A stretch of DNA of 64,000 nucleotides from the NCBI GenBank assembly GCA_030562195.1, contig CM060201.1, positions 21,092,454 to 21,156,453 of the forward strand, read 5' to 3'. Origin of the DNA: Nipponacmea schrenckii (lineage: Eukaryota > Mollusca > Gastropoda > Lottiidae). The notes beneath the pieces were generated by a model, which made no database searches, was not told where the DNA came from, and saw only the letters and a program-made list of their open reading frames with translations. Shown piece after piece: positions 34,981 through 50,187 of this stretch (within the stretch, counting starts at the first letter, position 1; every line of letters starts with the position of its first letter). Position numbers and translations under genes: made by a program.

Positions 34981-37977
34981 ATAAGCTTACTTTATATAAT
35001 TGGGGATCAACTTTGTTTGTTTATTTAAAGGGAAGTTAACCATTATTTTTACTTGTGATGGTGATGTTTGTTAGTTAGGAACTACTCTTTATAAGAGATG
35101 TTTATGGTCACAGACTGTTTTTCCTTTTTCGTAATAATTCACTGAACAGCATTTTACGATTTCATATACGCAAAACACAAACTCCATTTCGTCTCACTTG
35201 CTGAATAATTTGATTAACATTAAGGCTTCCATTTCAATATTTATTTTTTATACTTGAGTTTATTTCATTACGCAGATATTACTGTTCCTATATTACCGTA
35301 GTTTGATATTTTCAACTTCAGTTTTAGTCCATCTATAGGCCTAGTATTCATCTTCGTATTTATTTCTTTGCTCCAGAATGGAGTTTTACATTCTACTTTT
35401 CTTTGAAGTCTTTATAGTGGACATTGAAAAACCATAATTTGACCTAGGCAATGTCTGCTGCAGGCAAGATCCTTGACAGTTGGAAATCACAAAAGATAAG
35501 GCGACTGCAGCTGTCCTATCCTAATTTTCACTTATAAGCAGAATAGTAGGATGTAAAACTCCATTTTATTTCAATTCTAGTTGAAAGTTGTAGCTCAATC
35601 TTCAAGACAATTTTTGCTTAATTAGTAGTTGCTCATAGATTTTGCTCATGTTTATTTTTTATCTTTCGTTAAATTCTTGTTTCGCTATTTTCTATCTTTC
35701 GTAGTTATATAATAGAATTAGTTTCGGCTAGGCTCGGTCAGTGTTAGTGGAGCTGTTCAGTCTGGGTACATGAGGAGCTTTTGAGATCTTTGAATTCTGT
35801 AGAGATCTTTAAAGTTGGGATGAGGACAAGTTGAGATGTCCATGATCGAACATGATAATCTATGGACCTTGCAGGTGTTCAATAGGTGGACAATGTTAAT
35901 CTGTGAGTGATAGATTGACAAAAATGAGATCCATATCACTTAAGACTACAGCCCTCCTCTCCGAGACTCATTGATATCTAAAAGTCACTTTTTAGCCCTG
36001 TTTCCAGTCGAGTTAATTTGTCTTCCCTTAAACGACAAAACGCAGGGCTGTTATATATTAAGATGATTAATGATCTAAGGGAAATAACCCAATATATGAT
36101 GACTGTGTTCTATATAATACATATCCTATTCTTTGTACCACAATTTATCAGAGGCTAGTTGTTACAAATATCTTATCTGTCATTATTGATACAGTAGTGG
36201 CTGAGGAATTCTGGACAGGGAAGGGCAACCTCCAAATATTTTGGGATTCTGTTCTGGGGGTGGTCAGGTAGAAAATATTTTAAAAAATGGGTTTTGCAGA
36301 TCAAAAGAATTCTATCAATATTACTATATTGTACCAAATCGAATTTCTTCTCCCAAGAAAAATAATCTTTGGGCCGTGACACCACTAGCCCCTCCATGGA
36401 TCCCCACTGTAAGATAAGATGTTTCCAGCAGCTCACCAATGATATTTATTTATGGTTTAATATTATTTGTCTTGACGTGTTAGTTGATGGTTTTGTAAAA
36501 ACCTTTCCTTGTGTGACGTGTAAGAGATGTTGGACATTTTGAAATAATTTTAATTATCTGATAATGTGGATTAATTACATATTTGTAATTTGTAATTTGT
36601 TTTTTGACCTGGCACCACTGACACAAAACAGTTCTGATATCCAGCTTGGTTTTTTTCAAATTTTCAAACACAACCCATCAAGATAGCGGAGAGATATGGT
36701 GCCTCTACTTTCACTTTGTGTTTGTTTCAACTACTGCCAATCAAGTTAAAATGGTTGTGTTGCCAGGATTAGTTATATAATAATAATAATATATATATAT
36801 AGGGCTATTACTCCACATGACACAAAGCTCGCAGCGCTTTTAGCTTGGACATTTAACATTGATCTTCAAGCATGTTTCTGAAAATCAATAATAATAATTA
36901 TTAAGTTCTATAACACGCCACGTCACAAAGCTCTCAGCGCTTTAAGCTTAGACATTCTACATTGAGCTTCAAGCATGTGTTTCCCATAATCAATAATAAT
37001 ATTTACATAGCGTTATAACACACCACGTCACAGCGCTTTAAGCTTCGACATTCTACAATGAGCTTCAAGCTCTTTCGGGGGAATTTTCCTAAGCATTTTC
37101 AGTTCAATCAATCAAAATTATTTCAGCTTGTAACATGGTTCATATCTTATTGTGTATTATCTCTGGATTATTTTGCTGTTTATTATATTATTTGTTATAG
37201 TTTGTTTTGTTAATGCTGAATTGTAAATTAACCTGTATATAGAAATCAATCATTAATCAATTTATACTTTCAAATTTGGAATGATTAAAAAATATCTAAT
37301 TAAGCTGTTGTTTTTAATTAACACCCTGATGAATGTATTGTCTCGAAAGAGTAGGCTAATGCGTACAGCGTACTGATCAAAGCTGGGGATATAATTCCCT
37401 TTCAGAAATAACTTGAGCAATAGAATCCAGGAAACCCTATAATTTTCCTGTAGCATGTATAACAACAAACAAGGCTCAGTTTCATAAATTTAATAGCTGT
37501 TATGAACATAGTTATTGTATCAAACTTAGGTGCTGTTGGTGCCATATCATATATCACTAGAAAAAACAGCAGCATAATTTCTCCAATGGCTTTCTTCAAT
37601 ATATTTCCATGGAACAACGGCAGAAATTTGAAATTATTGCCATTTGTTTATTCATTTTGAAACCTTCTGGTAATAGTGCTATTACAAAGAAGGGGATTGG
37701 CTCTATTCCTCTCATACAAAACTATGCAGCACATTAAATTACAACACCAGACTAAATCAGTTGAATGATGTAACAGGTAATGATATTTTCTGGTAAAGAA
37801 AAGTAGTTTGACGAGGGTCACACTTAAAATATCTCTTAATTATTCTTGTGTCCTGATACTGGCAACTATTTCAGACACATTCTTGTATGCCCTATTTAAA
37901 GCACCAAAGGCCTTATAAATGTTGCTGTTTACTCAATCCACATGTAAGCTTACGCCTTTCAGGTTGCATCACAAAGA
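34981..37977. other. Intergenic region between the myosin and ZMAT5 genes
   Basis: The two genes converge here. SINE pieces occur at 35370-35395 (inverted) and 35450-35580. A triplicated segment of about 105 bp lies at 36790-37085 (CAGCGCTTTAAGCTTAGACA, ATTGAGCTTCAAGCATG). No other gene is supported. Confidence 0.6.
36790..37085 (+). repeat. About 105-bp repeat, 3 copies
   Basis: Each copy has CACGTCACAAAGCTC, CAGCGCTTTAAGCTT, GACATTCTACATTGAGCTTC and AATCAATAATAATA. Confidence 0.85.
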
Positions 37978-39313
37978 TCAGCCCCATTCTTCAGGCTTCA
38001 GTTGTTTAAAAACATCTGGGGGTGGAGGTAAAACTGAGGGGGGTAGATTAGGGATATTTTGTAAAATTGGGGGGAGAGGATAGCTGGGTAAAGTTAAATC
38101 TATTTCATTTGTTGATTCTTCTGTTTTCTTTTCGTCCACCATTTTCGGTTTTAGTTCTGCCTCCATCTTTAACCTCCTTCTTTCCATTACTAAAACGATA
38201 AAATTACGCACAAAAAAATAAAACACTAAAAAATGAAATGAACGGAGTTTTATGTTGTACTTTCTGCACCGTAGGGCTAATGAAGACACAATGCAGTATG
38301 CAATGAGGTTAATACAAGGTCTACTCTTTTTACGATTCACTGTTGAAGGCTTTGTTGACCTGCAAAGTCTGTAGCACATGGGCTGTGATTTAGTGTCTAT
38401 TACATACAATTAGCTATTCAACTCCTCCAGTTAACGAGAACGTGTCTAACATACTGAACCATCGTGGCTCCCTAAAACACCAGGACAACAGACAGAGTGA
38501 AGAATCATTCTACTCCAAGTGGAAATATCCCATTATACGCAGAAACAAACTAACCTTCGGCTTCTAACGCTTGAAAACCTTCTTCTGTCATGTGACCGAA
38601 TCGACAATTATCTCCAAACTGGCATATTCCTGAAAATCACTAAATCAATTACCATAGCAACAACAAATTCTTAACGGTTAACAGTTAAAAAAGCAGTAAT
38701 GCTGTGGATAAATCAAGATAAATTTATAATACTGAAATGACAGAAATATAAACTGTTTATCTTTACCTTTCAAGAAATTTTTACAAGGTCTTTTCATTCG
38801 TTCATTCTGTAATCTCGTTTCTGGATCTGTCAAACAGAAAATGAAGCTGATAATGAAATATAAATGACAGTTTTGTATTAAAAATATCTTGAATTATCAA
38901 GGTTATTAAGCTCATAGAGACTGAAAGGGTTTTATTTTTGACATGCTAGTACTCAGTAGGGTGAGAATCTCAAACACATCCAGAAGAATGTAGTTGAATA
39001 TAATAATTTGAAAGATTAACCAATCGTTACACAGCACCTGCTTCTGCATTTTGTCGACTGATAACCTTTCAAATTAGGGCTACTGTTTGCATTTTGTTGA
39101 AAAGTGTTTCAACTGCCTTAAGATCTCTCTATATTGTATAGACTAAAAATAAATTGACATTTTAGAGACACCATGTTAATACATACCAAGAAACATTTTG
39201 TAGTAATTTTCACGATTAGCTTTGTGTGTTGTTCCATTCAAATGATTCTTCCTGCTCGATGGGTTGTCAGCAAACGATTTTTCACAGAATTCGCAGAAAT
39301 ATTGACGCCCCAT
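37978..39313 (-). CDS. ZMAT5: ZMAT5 / U11/U12 small nuclear ribonucleoprotein 20 kDa protein
   Basis: Nuclear component of the U11/U12 di-snRNP of the minor spliceosome, which removes U12-type introns. Exons in transcript order: 39187-39313, 38767-38826, 38555-38629, 37978-38189, giving 157 residues (human is about 170). Residues 1-40 hold a U1C/matrin-type C2H2 zinc finger (YFCEFCEKSF, then HLNGTTH). Residues about 51-76 hold a CCCH finger (PCKNFLKGICQFGDNCRFGH), followed by MTEEGF. A charged helix follows (MERRRLKMEAELKPK). The C terminus has the family's Pro-rich stretch (LPPSVLPPPP) and ends KPEEWG. All exon junctions are phase-consistent. An inverted SINE copy sits in the last intron (38240-38410). 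The gene shares a short upstream region with the C1orf50 gene. Confidence 0.95.
38240..38410 (-). mobile_element. Inverted SINE fragment in the last ZMAT5 intron
   Basis: AACGGAGTTTTATGTTGTAC, CTAATGAAGACACAATGCAG and GTCTGTAGCACATGGGC are the reverse complement of SINE tail and body. Confidence 0.7.
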
Positions 39314-39636
39314 TTTAAGAAATTTGACAAAAAATGAAAATTTCAGAAAACCTTAAACAAAACTATTCAGGGGAAGAAACTCTGGCACATGGAGAAGTTA
39401 TTGTTAAAATTGAATTAGTCATGAATTTCTCAACTCTGCATAGTTTTTAGGAACTCTGTCACAGCAATTATCAATTTCAAAATTAAGTTTATTGATAATA
39501 TCTTCTCATAAACCAAAATAAAACGAAATCACAACATTAAAAATACAAACACAGGTTACTCCGTGTGACGTCATGTCTGATATATAAACCGCTATCGGCT
39601 TCCGGTCGAATATTTTGTATTTTATACAGTGATAGA
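39314..39636. promoter_or_regulatory. Shared upstream region of ZMAT5 and C1orf50 (likely bidirectional promoter)
   Basis: Only 323 bases separate the two divergent start codons. The stretch contains TATATAAACC at 39581-39590, 47 bases before the + gene ATG, and TGACGTCA-like sequence (GTGACGTCATG) at 39566-39575, a CRE-type motif. Both genes have plausible starts in ATGG context. Bidirectional use is inferred from spacing. Confidence 0.5.
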
Positions 39637-41944
<2,308 letters not shown>

Positions 41945-42252
41945 TTAGTACTGGTCTGGAAGAGCAGACAGAAATACAGATACTTGTCAGGAGGGAAACA
42001 GGCTGAAAAAGATCAGTTGTCTGAAGATCACACACACATATTTCAGGTTCTGTTTTAATAATTCAAATATTTGCAAAACTAAGTTTTTATTGTGAAAGTG
42101 ATTTGCTGAAATATTCAAAGGGCAGGACCCTGTTCTGACAATTCTTATGATTTTATGAGAAACAGGACACAAATTAAATGAAAATAGACAAATGACTGGT
42201 AAACTTTATCCAGGCATGTTTCTATAGAAATACTGGCCCAACCACTGACTGA

Positions 42253-42258
42253 AATAAA
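42253..42258 (+). promoter_or_regulatory. Candidate poly(A) signal of the C1orf50 gene
   Basis: AATAAA lies about 310 bases after the stop codon. A SINE tail follows at 42350-42415. Confidence 0.35.
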
Positions 42259-44832
42259 GTACAGAACTTGGATTTCCATTTGTAAATAGAGTTTTAATCA
42301 TATTTCTGATTTACTGAAATTGAGCCTATTTATATATTATCACATATATAGACTCATCTTCATTAGCCCATAAGGTGCAGAAGAGTAGGACGTAAAACTC
42401 CATTCATTTCATTTTTCATATATATGGACTAAGCATACGTTAATAAAAGATTTGTCTCATTTGATTATCATTGTTAAGATCACACAACATTTTGGTTCTT
42501 TTTAAAAAATTCTTGTTGCAAAATTGTTATTTATGTGAAAGTGATTTTTAAATATCAATATGCATGACCTTTGACAATATGATTTTATGAAAAACGAATT
42601 AATGATATAAAACTAAGTTTATAAAGGGGCATCTGTTTTTAGACAATCACTCCACAAACCCACTGATTTTGACAATAAATGTCACAGAACTTTGAATTTC
42701 TCAATATGTAAAATATCCGAGTTTGAAATCATATTTCTAGATTTATGAAATTGAGCCTATTTATAATTATCCATAATAGACTACTGCCATGCACACTGAT
42801 AAGGAAGCAGAAAGAGGACGTAAAATAACAATTGTCATTTTGTCATATCATATGGATACATACTTTTAGTACAAGAAGTTGTCTCCTTGATTATAATTGT
42901 AAAGTGAAAAGCCTTTTTTTTTTATTATAAGATAATTTGCCTTGTTCAAGATGTTATAATTCTGAGGTACTGTATTAAATGTAACAAAGGTTATAACATA
43001 TAAAATCTAAGTTGTGATTAAAACACCTGTATATAATGGTCAATAATGCAATATTGATAATAATACTGATATCTTAAATTATTATCCTTGTAAATAATAT
43101 TGATTTTATAATAAACAAATCAACTGTAATATTGTTATATATATAACTTCCTTGGGCGCTTCACCGCCCCCCTGTCCCCACCCCACCAATTTCTCAATAT
43201 CATACACTGGGAATGAATTAAAGCACGCCTTCATAACACCGTGATCCCCTACTACTCTCTATTAGTGTCATTCATGAAAAGCTACTAGGGACCCAAAGGG
43301 CCTCTCTTGTCCCCACCCAAACCCTCGTTAGTGGGTCAGATATCTTTAATTGTCCCCCACCCCACTAAAGCATGAACTAACGGGCCATTTCCCCCGCCCC
43401 CTGGTATGGTTCCAAAGGCCTCTCGTCCCCACCAAGACCCTCGTTAGTGGGTCAGATAATTTAATTGGTCCCCAACCCACTTACGAGCCATGTCTATCCC
43501 CCGTTCTTTTTTAAATGAAATAAAGCCTTCTGAATGCTTTATATTTATCAAGGGACATCCGAAATGTCATATTGGGGTGTAGCTAAATTTTGAAACATTG
43601 GGATAAGATAAATCACAAAATATGAACGAATAATGTGACGTCTTCACCTTCAAAAAATAACATTGCGTGGGGTAACGAAAACATGAAAAGAAATAATCGC
43701 TAATTAATCATAATTATTTATCAATTATTACCCAAAATTGTCATTACGATATAGGTTAGGGTGTACTCTTATAGGGCCATAAATGATAATTTATGGCAGG
43801 GTCGAAAATTCTGTGGGTCAGCAGGTCGATTGTTGACATCAATATAATATCAACAGTCGACATATTTGTACCTAGTTCGAAATTTATGTGTTTTAAAGAA
43901 TATGGTTGACCGTTTTTTAAAAGTACACTAAGAATAAACAGAAACATACATAGTAAAAATATATGCAACACCGACAGTTTCAACACTCCGTATCACTTAG
44001 GAAAATTAAATTCCGACGTCTGGTTAGACTACAATTCACAAAAATGAGAGGGCTAATATAGGTCAATCCAGTGTAAATAAATATTGTAACTTATTAAAGT
44101 TAAAATATAATATCTGAAATATTTGCAGACGAAATTGTTTTATTGATAATATAACCATAACCCATCTTCGTAATGTCAAGTTATTGTGAACATCGTCTTA
44201 CACCTTGAATGTATAAGCCACTTTTCATATATTATCGAATGCAGCGATTTGGTTGAATTGTACGCTAGCAAATGCAGCCAATGAGAGCTCTCGTCTGAAA
44301 AATTATGGTTTTTCCATTGATGAGTCTGATTGGTTGTACTCACTAACGTATAAGCCAATCAAAACGCTGCATTTACAAACTTCCGTGATACAAGAAAGGT
44401 GGCTATTGTGTACGAGGTAATCAATTATTAGTATTTCATAATAAAAAGTGATATCAGGTGTCTAGAAGAGCAAAAAGGAAGAAATGTCATTGGTCCAATG
44501 AGAATATACAAAGTAAGATGCCGTTGACCTGCATTTTTTTTATTTTTACGTATAACTTACGTTATATTGTGTTAACAAGTTTTAATTGGTACAAATAGAC
44601 CAAACTTATTTAAATATGACAGGTTTATAGGTGGGATATTTTTTACAATAGGATTTACGTTGACAGGGAAAATATAGAAATAATGAACGCTATTGTTTCT
44701 TGCATGTATTCCTTTACGTATTAAAATTAAAATAATGATTATTTTACACCAAAACACTTAAATTCATGGTTCTATAACTGTCATAATAAACATATTGATG
44801 AATGAAGTTTGATATACGAGGACCGCCCAATC

Positions 44833-44838
44833 TATAAA
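44833..44838 (+). promoter_or_regulatory. Candidate TATA box of the secreted Cys-rich gene
   Basis: TATAAA lies 77 bases before the ATG at 44915, with CCAAT (44827-44831) directly upstream. Confidence 0.4.
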
Positions 44839-44914
44839 CGTCAATACACCTTGACAATAGTCTAGTATACAGAACCATTCGCCTTCAAGTCCTCATAAAC
44901 AACAGACGTCTAAA

Positions 44915-47900
44915 ATGGCGAGACTGTCAGTGCCATGCGTCCTGAAAATGATTTTTGGATTGGTTTTGATCACTGTCGTAGAATCTAAACACACCCTAAA
45001 GGTAAGTGATATTCCAATTTCAAAGCACCATGGAATCACAGAAATTTTTACGATGACAAAAATGATTGTTTCACTTTTGCTATGCTCTGCTTATACATAG
45101 TAGTATTTTGTATTAATTTCGCTTAATTACTTTCGGAACTTCTGACGTTTTTCTAAATGTACTAGTTTATAATAATTTAAGAGAAAACACTACAAAATAG
45201 GAGAAGTCGAAAGGGGGGGGGGGGTACCACGACTTGGGCACCCAGTCTTTAACTTTACAAAGGGAATGCCATTGATATTTTCATTATTTTCTCGTCACCA
45301 CCTACAGTTTTACAGAACCGCCATTTTCCTGTAAGAATCGCTTATTTTAATCTGATTCGTTACTTTTCAGCCATTTTCAGAGTCGTTCCTTTTAAATTCG
45401 CCATTTTCTGACATCGAAAAAACTTTAAAACCATATATAGTACGAGCCCGGATTAAAGATGGCGGTAGCGGATTAGTGCAGGATTTTTTCATCAACGATA
45501 AGAAACAGGAAGAGATTACCAGAATACATAATCCTTATTATGATATCTTCATCATTAAAAACTTTAAATTGGTAAGTTCTTTCCGTTCTCTCGTCCTTCT
45601 CAACTCACTTGTCTTTCCTCTCTCCCAACTAATTTACTTTCATCCGTTTTATCATATACATGTACATCCATTCCCTGCCTTCCACCCTTTCTCTTGTACC
45701 TCTCCGTCTTCTTCTATCATCCGTTCTCTTGTACCTCTCCGTCTCCATCTATCCATCCGTTTTCTTGTATCCATCCTTTTTATTGTACCCATTCGTTCTC
45801 TTGTACCTCTCCGTTTTATTCTATCCATTCGTTCTCTTCTAACCATCCGTTCTCTTCTATCCATCCGTTTTATTCTATCCATTCGTTCTCTTGTACCTCT
45901 CCGTCTCCTTTATCCATCCGTTTTATTCTATCCATTCGTTCTCTTGTACCTCTCCGTTTTCTTGTATCCATCCGTTCTCTTCTATCCAGCCTTTATTCTA
46001 TCCATCAGTTTTCTTTAACCGTCCATTCGCTCCTACTCATCCAGTTCCCATTTCTTTATCTCTGACCTTCCACCAGTTCCAACATACATCTCAGCGCAAG
46101 AGTTGTCAAGTAACCCGGTTTCGAAACCAAATTCCCGACATACGTCGACTGAATAGGATGGTCACCCGAAGTAAAGTATATTTTTATCTTTCATCTGCTG
46201 CAGAAAACCGCCATTTTGTTAATTTTTACCAAGAAGAACCATCTAGAAAACCTATCGGTGCGACATTGTGAAGAATGGTCGCTGAAAAATTCTACATTTT
46301 TACCAACTGATTACTTCATGGTGAGGGTCAATTTATTTTCAATCACAGTGAATAATGATAACCAAGGAAACAAGCCCCTCAATTATCTTAATGGGCTCAT
46401 TAAGTTTCGAACGTCACTCTCATGACGTAAAAAAGCGTCTGTGTGCTACAGGCTGTACAGGTTAAAGATCCCTCGACTGTTGGAAATCCAAAAAGAGTAG
46501 GCTAATGCCGCTGTCCTGGCAAAATTTTCCCTGTTGTACAATGCATGGCATTGTCCGTCTTTATTAGCCCATAATAGCTGCAGAGAATTAGGGATTAGAC
46601 GTAAAGAAAACCCATTTATTTCTTTTTTGTTTGCTTTCTGAATTCAGAGGACGAAGTTCGACACGGATGGCGCCAATGATGTAGAAATTCAACAAACCAA
46701 GATTCCTAAACATTGGCGACAGTTTTTAAAATTCAAATCCTGTGGTGAAATTCCTAGAGAATTATTTGAAGGTAAACACATCTCTCATTCTGATCACAGA
46801 AAACTATCATTGTACCAAACAATCTACTAGCTAGTTAGACACGATAGCTTGGTATACTCTAGTCTTATTCTGACCACAGAAAACTGTCATTGTACCAAAC
46901 AATCTACTAGCTAGTTAGACACGATAGCTTGGTATACTCAAGTCTTATTCTGACTACAGAAAACTATCATTGTACCAAACAATCTACTAGCTAGTTAGAC
47001 ACGATAGCTTGGTATATTCTAGTCTTATTCTGACCACAGAAAACTATCATTGTACCAAACAATCTACTAGCTAGTTAGACACGATAGTTTGGTATACTCT
47101 AGTCTTATTCTGACCACAGAAAACTTCATTGTACCAAACAATCTACTAGCTAGTTAGACACGATAGTTTGGTATACTCTAGTCTCATTCTGACCACAGAA
47201 AACTGTCATTGTACCAAACAATCTACTAGCTAGTTAGACACGATAGTTTGGTATACTCTAGTCTTATTCTGACCACAGAAAACTATCATTGTACCAAACA
47301 ATCTACTAGCTAGTTAGACACGATAGTTTGGTATACTCTAGTCTCATTCTGATCACAGAAAACTGTCATTGTACCAAACAATCTACTAGCTAGTTAGACA
47401 CGATAGTTGGTATACTCTAGTCTTATTCTGACCACAGAAAACTGTCATTGTACCAAACAATCTACTAGCTAGTTAGACACGATAGTTTGGTATACTCTAG
47501 TCTCATTCTGACCACAGAAAACTGTCATTGTACCAAACAATCTACTAGCTAGTTAGACACGATAGCTTGGTATACTCTAGTCTCATTCTGACCACAGAAA
47601 ACTGTCATTGTACCAAACAATCTACTAGCTAGTTAGACACGATAGTTTGGTATACTCTAGTCTCATTCTGACCACAGAAAACTATCATTGTACCAAACAA
47701 TCTACTAGCTAGTTAGACATGATAGTTTGGTATACTCTAGTCTTATTCTGACCACAGAAAACTGTCATTGTACCAAACAATCTACTAGCTAGTTAGACAC
47801 GATAGTTTGGTATATTCTAGTCTCATTCTGACCACAGAAAACTGTCATTGTACCAAACAATCTACTAGCTAGTTAGACACGATAGTTTGGTATGTTCTAG

Positions 47901-49816
47901 TCTCATTCTGACCACAGAAAACTGTCATTGTACCAAACAATCTACTAGCTAGTTAGACACGATAGTTTGGTACTTTCTAGTCTCATTCTACTACAGAAAA
48001 CTGTCATTGTACCAACAATCTACAGCTGTTAGACACGATAGTTTGGTACTTCAGTCTATTCTGACTCACAGAAACTGTCATTGTACCAAACAATCTACTA
48101 GCTAGTTAGACACGATAGTTTGGTACTTTCTAGTCTCATTCTGACCACAGAAACTGTCATTGTACCAAACAATCTACTAGCTAGTTAGACACGATAGTTT
48201 GGTATACTCTAGTCTTATTCTGACCACAGAAAACTATCATTGTACCAAACAATCTACTAGCTAGTTAGACACGATAGTTTGGTATATTCTAGTCTCATTC
48301 TGACCACAGAAAACTGTCATTGTACCAAACAATCTACTAGCTAGTTAGACATGATAGTTTGGTACTTTCTAGTCCCATTCTCATTTCAGAAAAGTGTTGT
48401 TGTACCAATTTTAATAATCCGCTTTTTCCTCAATGCAGAAGAGGTCAAAACTTTGGCCCCCATTTCATGTTAGCTTGTATTTAGCCTGACAAATCTACCC
48501 CTAAACGTCCCCAAATATACCACACCCAAAGAACGGGTGTTGTCAGATAATATCACATGTCTTTCAGATATAACCCGACAGAAACGACAGTCTCTAGAAA
48601 CATACGGACAATGGTGTGGACGATGGCAAGCCCCCACTTTTAAACCTTGCTGTGGTGGTTGTTTGGATCCTTCGTCATGCATGTGAGTTTGTTTTTACAT
48701 AATAGGGATCTAGGGTGGACCCGACCGGTGTGCCCGACTCGTAGGCGTAGCTAAATGTGGGTAAGGGGCAGATTTATGAAATTGTATGTTAGGTTTCAGA
48801 TTAGTAAATCAGCAATGTGTCCATCAACAAGCTTGCTAGTTAACCTGAAGGTCTCGGGTTCGATCCTGGCGCCTGTAATATATCAGGGGTAGGGATTGAG
48901 GGTGGAGGGTGGAGGATTAGGGAAGTAGAGTGTGGAAGAGTTTATTAAAAAGATGAAGGTTGTCAAATATATACATGTATTCCCATTAGTTTAAAACGCC
49001 TGGAACGATTGTCCTTCAGAATGTTCAGCGATCTATTTCCGAGTAATTGTAGACGAATTGAGAGTCTGGTACACATTCAGAAATGTGATATGTGTGGGTT
49101 TCTGCGATAACAGCGTAATAATTACAGTTGGTATCAAATTGACATTGTAAAGATGGGTTTGAAGTTTGCTTCCTCGTTAAATATACAAACAAATATGTTT
49201 TTCTTTCAGTGTAGCAAATTGCACCCCGTTTTTAGACCAAGTTGACGAAGCGTGCGTCAGGTTCACCTTCTGCAAACATTGTTGGGGAGATTTACCAAAT
49301 AAGGCTTTACCACACTGTGATTGCGTTCGAGACTTCACGCGCGATTTAAAAGAAGCACGGTGTTTCGGACTACTACCAAGAGAATGTTACAACTATCGTA
49401 GTCGTTTGTACGGCTTTATGTCCAACAGCAACTGCTGGGGACGCTTAACTTTAAAAGTTACAGAAACATATCAATGTGGATTTAAGCAAGACTCGTGTAC
49501 TTCCACTTCCGGCTGCCAAGTTGTCCCGCAGTTGTGCTTCCGGAAGAGTATGAAAATCTTAAATAATTTCAAATGTGTCAATCATCATACGTGTGAAGAG
49601 ACATTCCGTAGATTGAGGTCGGGTTCGCAATCTCGACCACCACCGCCACCACCGGAAAGATCGCAAGCACGCCCACCGCCTCCGACTGATTCCCGTCCAC
49701 GATCCAATCCAGCTATGGCGGTTGGTCCCGGGCCAGGACCTGAACCCGACACAGGATTTTTAGATGCTCCGGTGGTCCCTACTCGAGAAAGGCCACGAAA
49801 CGTACGAAATGGATAG
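44915..49816 (+). CDS. Secreted Cys-rich protein with Pro/Arg-rich tail, family not recognised
   Basis: Exons 44915-45001, 45371-45571, 46204-46320, 46648-46771, 48568-48682 and 49210-49816 join in phase to give 416 residues. Residues 1-25 form a signal peptide (hydrophobic MIFGLVLITVV, then ESK). Residues about 45-190 read like a beta-rich module (IVRARIKDGGSG, YYDIFIIKNFK, HCEEWSLKN, then HWRQFLKFKSCGEI). The spacing resembles netrin-like (NTR) domains, but this is a weak guess. KRQ at about 200-202 is a possible basic cleavage site. Residues about 210-350 contain some two dozen Cys (CCGGCLDPSSC, FCKHCWGD, HCDC) and no recognised domain. The tail is low complexity, with Pro runs and GPGPGPEPD. 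Introns 2 and 4 carry large minisatellites. Likely extracellular; function unknown. Confidence 0.75.
45590..46030 (+). repeat. Pyrimidine-rich minisatellite, about 18-bp units
   Basis: TCCGTTCTCTTGTACCTCTC and TTTTATTCTATCCATTCG alternate in intron 2 of the secreted protein gene. It holds all three + frames partly open, which explains the long spurious frames rich in Pro, Ser and Leu. Confidence 0.9.
46426..46625 (+). mobile_element. SINE body and tail in intron 3 of the secreted protein gene
   Basis: GTGCTACAGGCTGTACAGGT, CGCTGTCCTGGCAAAATTTT and ATGCATGGCATTGTCCGTCT, ending in a diverged tail. Confidence 0.8.
46788..48390 (+). repeat. 80-bp minisatellite, 20 copies, hairpin-forming unit
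   Basis: Each unit contains TACCAAACAATCTACTAGCT and TAGACACGATAGTTTGGTA. The two ends of that segment are inverted repeats. The array begins 17 bases after the donor of exon 46648-46771 and fills most of the intron. Confidence 0.97.
48820..48885 (+). mobile_element. SINE head remnant
   Basis: AAGCTTGCTAGTTAACCTGA, then GGTCTCGGGTTCGATCCTGG, a good B box, with no body. Confidence 0.5.
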
Positions 49817-50181
49817 TCATCTTCTTTAAGACACTTCGTAGCTGCTGTTTAGGGGCCAGTTATTGAGTAAGTCTTGTTCTTCATGGAAACGCGTTTTTCT
49901 TCTTTCATATATGACACTAATGGCGTCGCTAAAATATAAAGTATACGGGGAGCCACGTTTCGTCACGATTGTATCACAGATTCTGGGGGAGTCGGAAGCT
50001 GAACATGTGTTTTTTTCTTCTCGAAGCCCGATACCTGTCCAATGCCGCTATGACACGCCCCTAAATTGAATTTAAAATATTCCGAGAGATTCTGAACAAG
50101 TAATCATCTGCTTGAATCGTTGGTTAGAGTTTATCGGACTATACTGTAATCTCGGGTCCATGCTGAAAAGGGAAATATAAA

Positions 50182-50187
50182 AATAAA
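50182..50187 (+). promoter_or_regulatory. Candidate poly(A) signal of the secreted Cys-rich gene
   Basis: AATAAA lies 365 bases after the stop codon at 49816, in an AT-rich stretch. Confidence 0.35.

Larger units (their letters stand above)
41945..44914. other. Intergenic region with SINE tail and C-rich segment
   Basis: The 3' UTR of C1orf50 is followed by an imperfect duplication of it (compare 42000-42480 with 42490-42900). A SINE tail lies at 42350-42415. A C-rich stretch at 43150-43510 carries a near-duplicate with CCCTCGTTAGTGGGTCAGAT. No further gene is seen. Confidence 0.5.

Noticed and set aside
37978..38409. A single 143-codon minus-strand protein
   Set aside because: Only the last 70 codons are ZMAT5 exon 4. 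The upstream part is intron with an inverted SINE.
45476..46065. Long + strand open frames of 120-180 codons rich in Pro, Ser, Leu
   Set aside because: They come from the pyrimidine-rich minisatellite in intron 2 of the secreted protein gene. Several frames are open at once, and the first 96 bases of one are the true exon.
46780..48390. Possible CRISPR array (regular 80-bp periodicity)
   Set aside because: The units are near-identical over their whole length with no unique spacers, and the locus is an animal intron.
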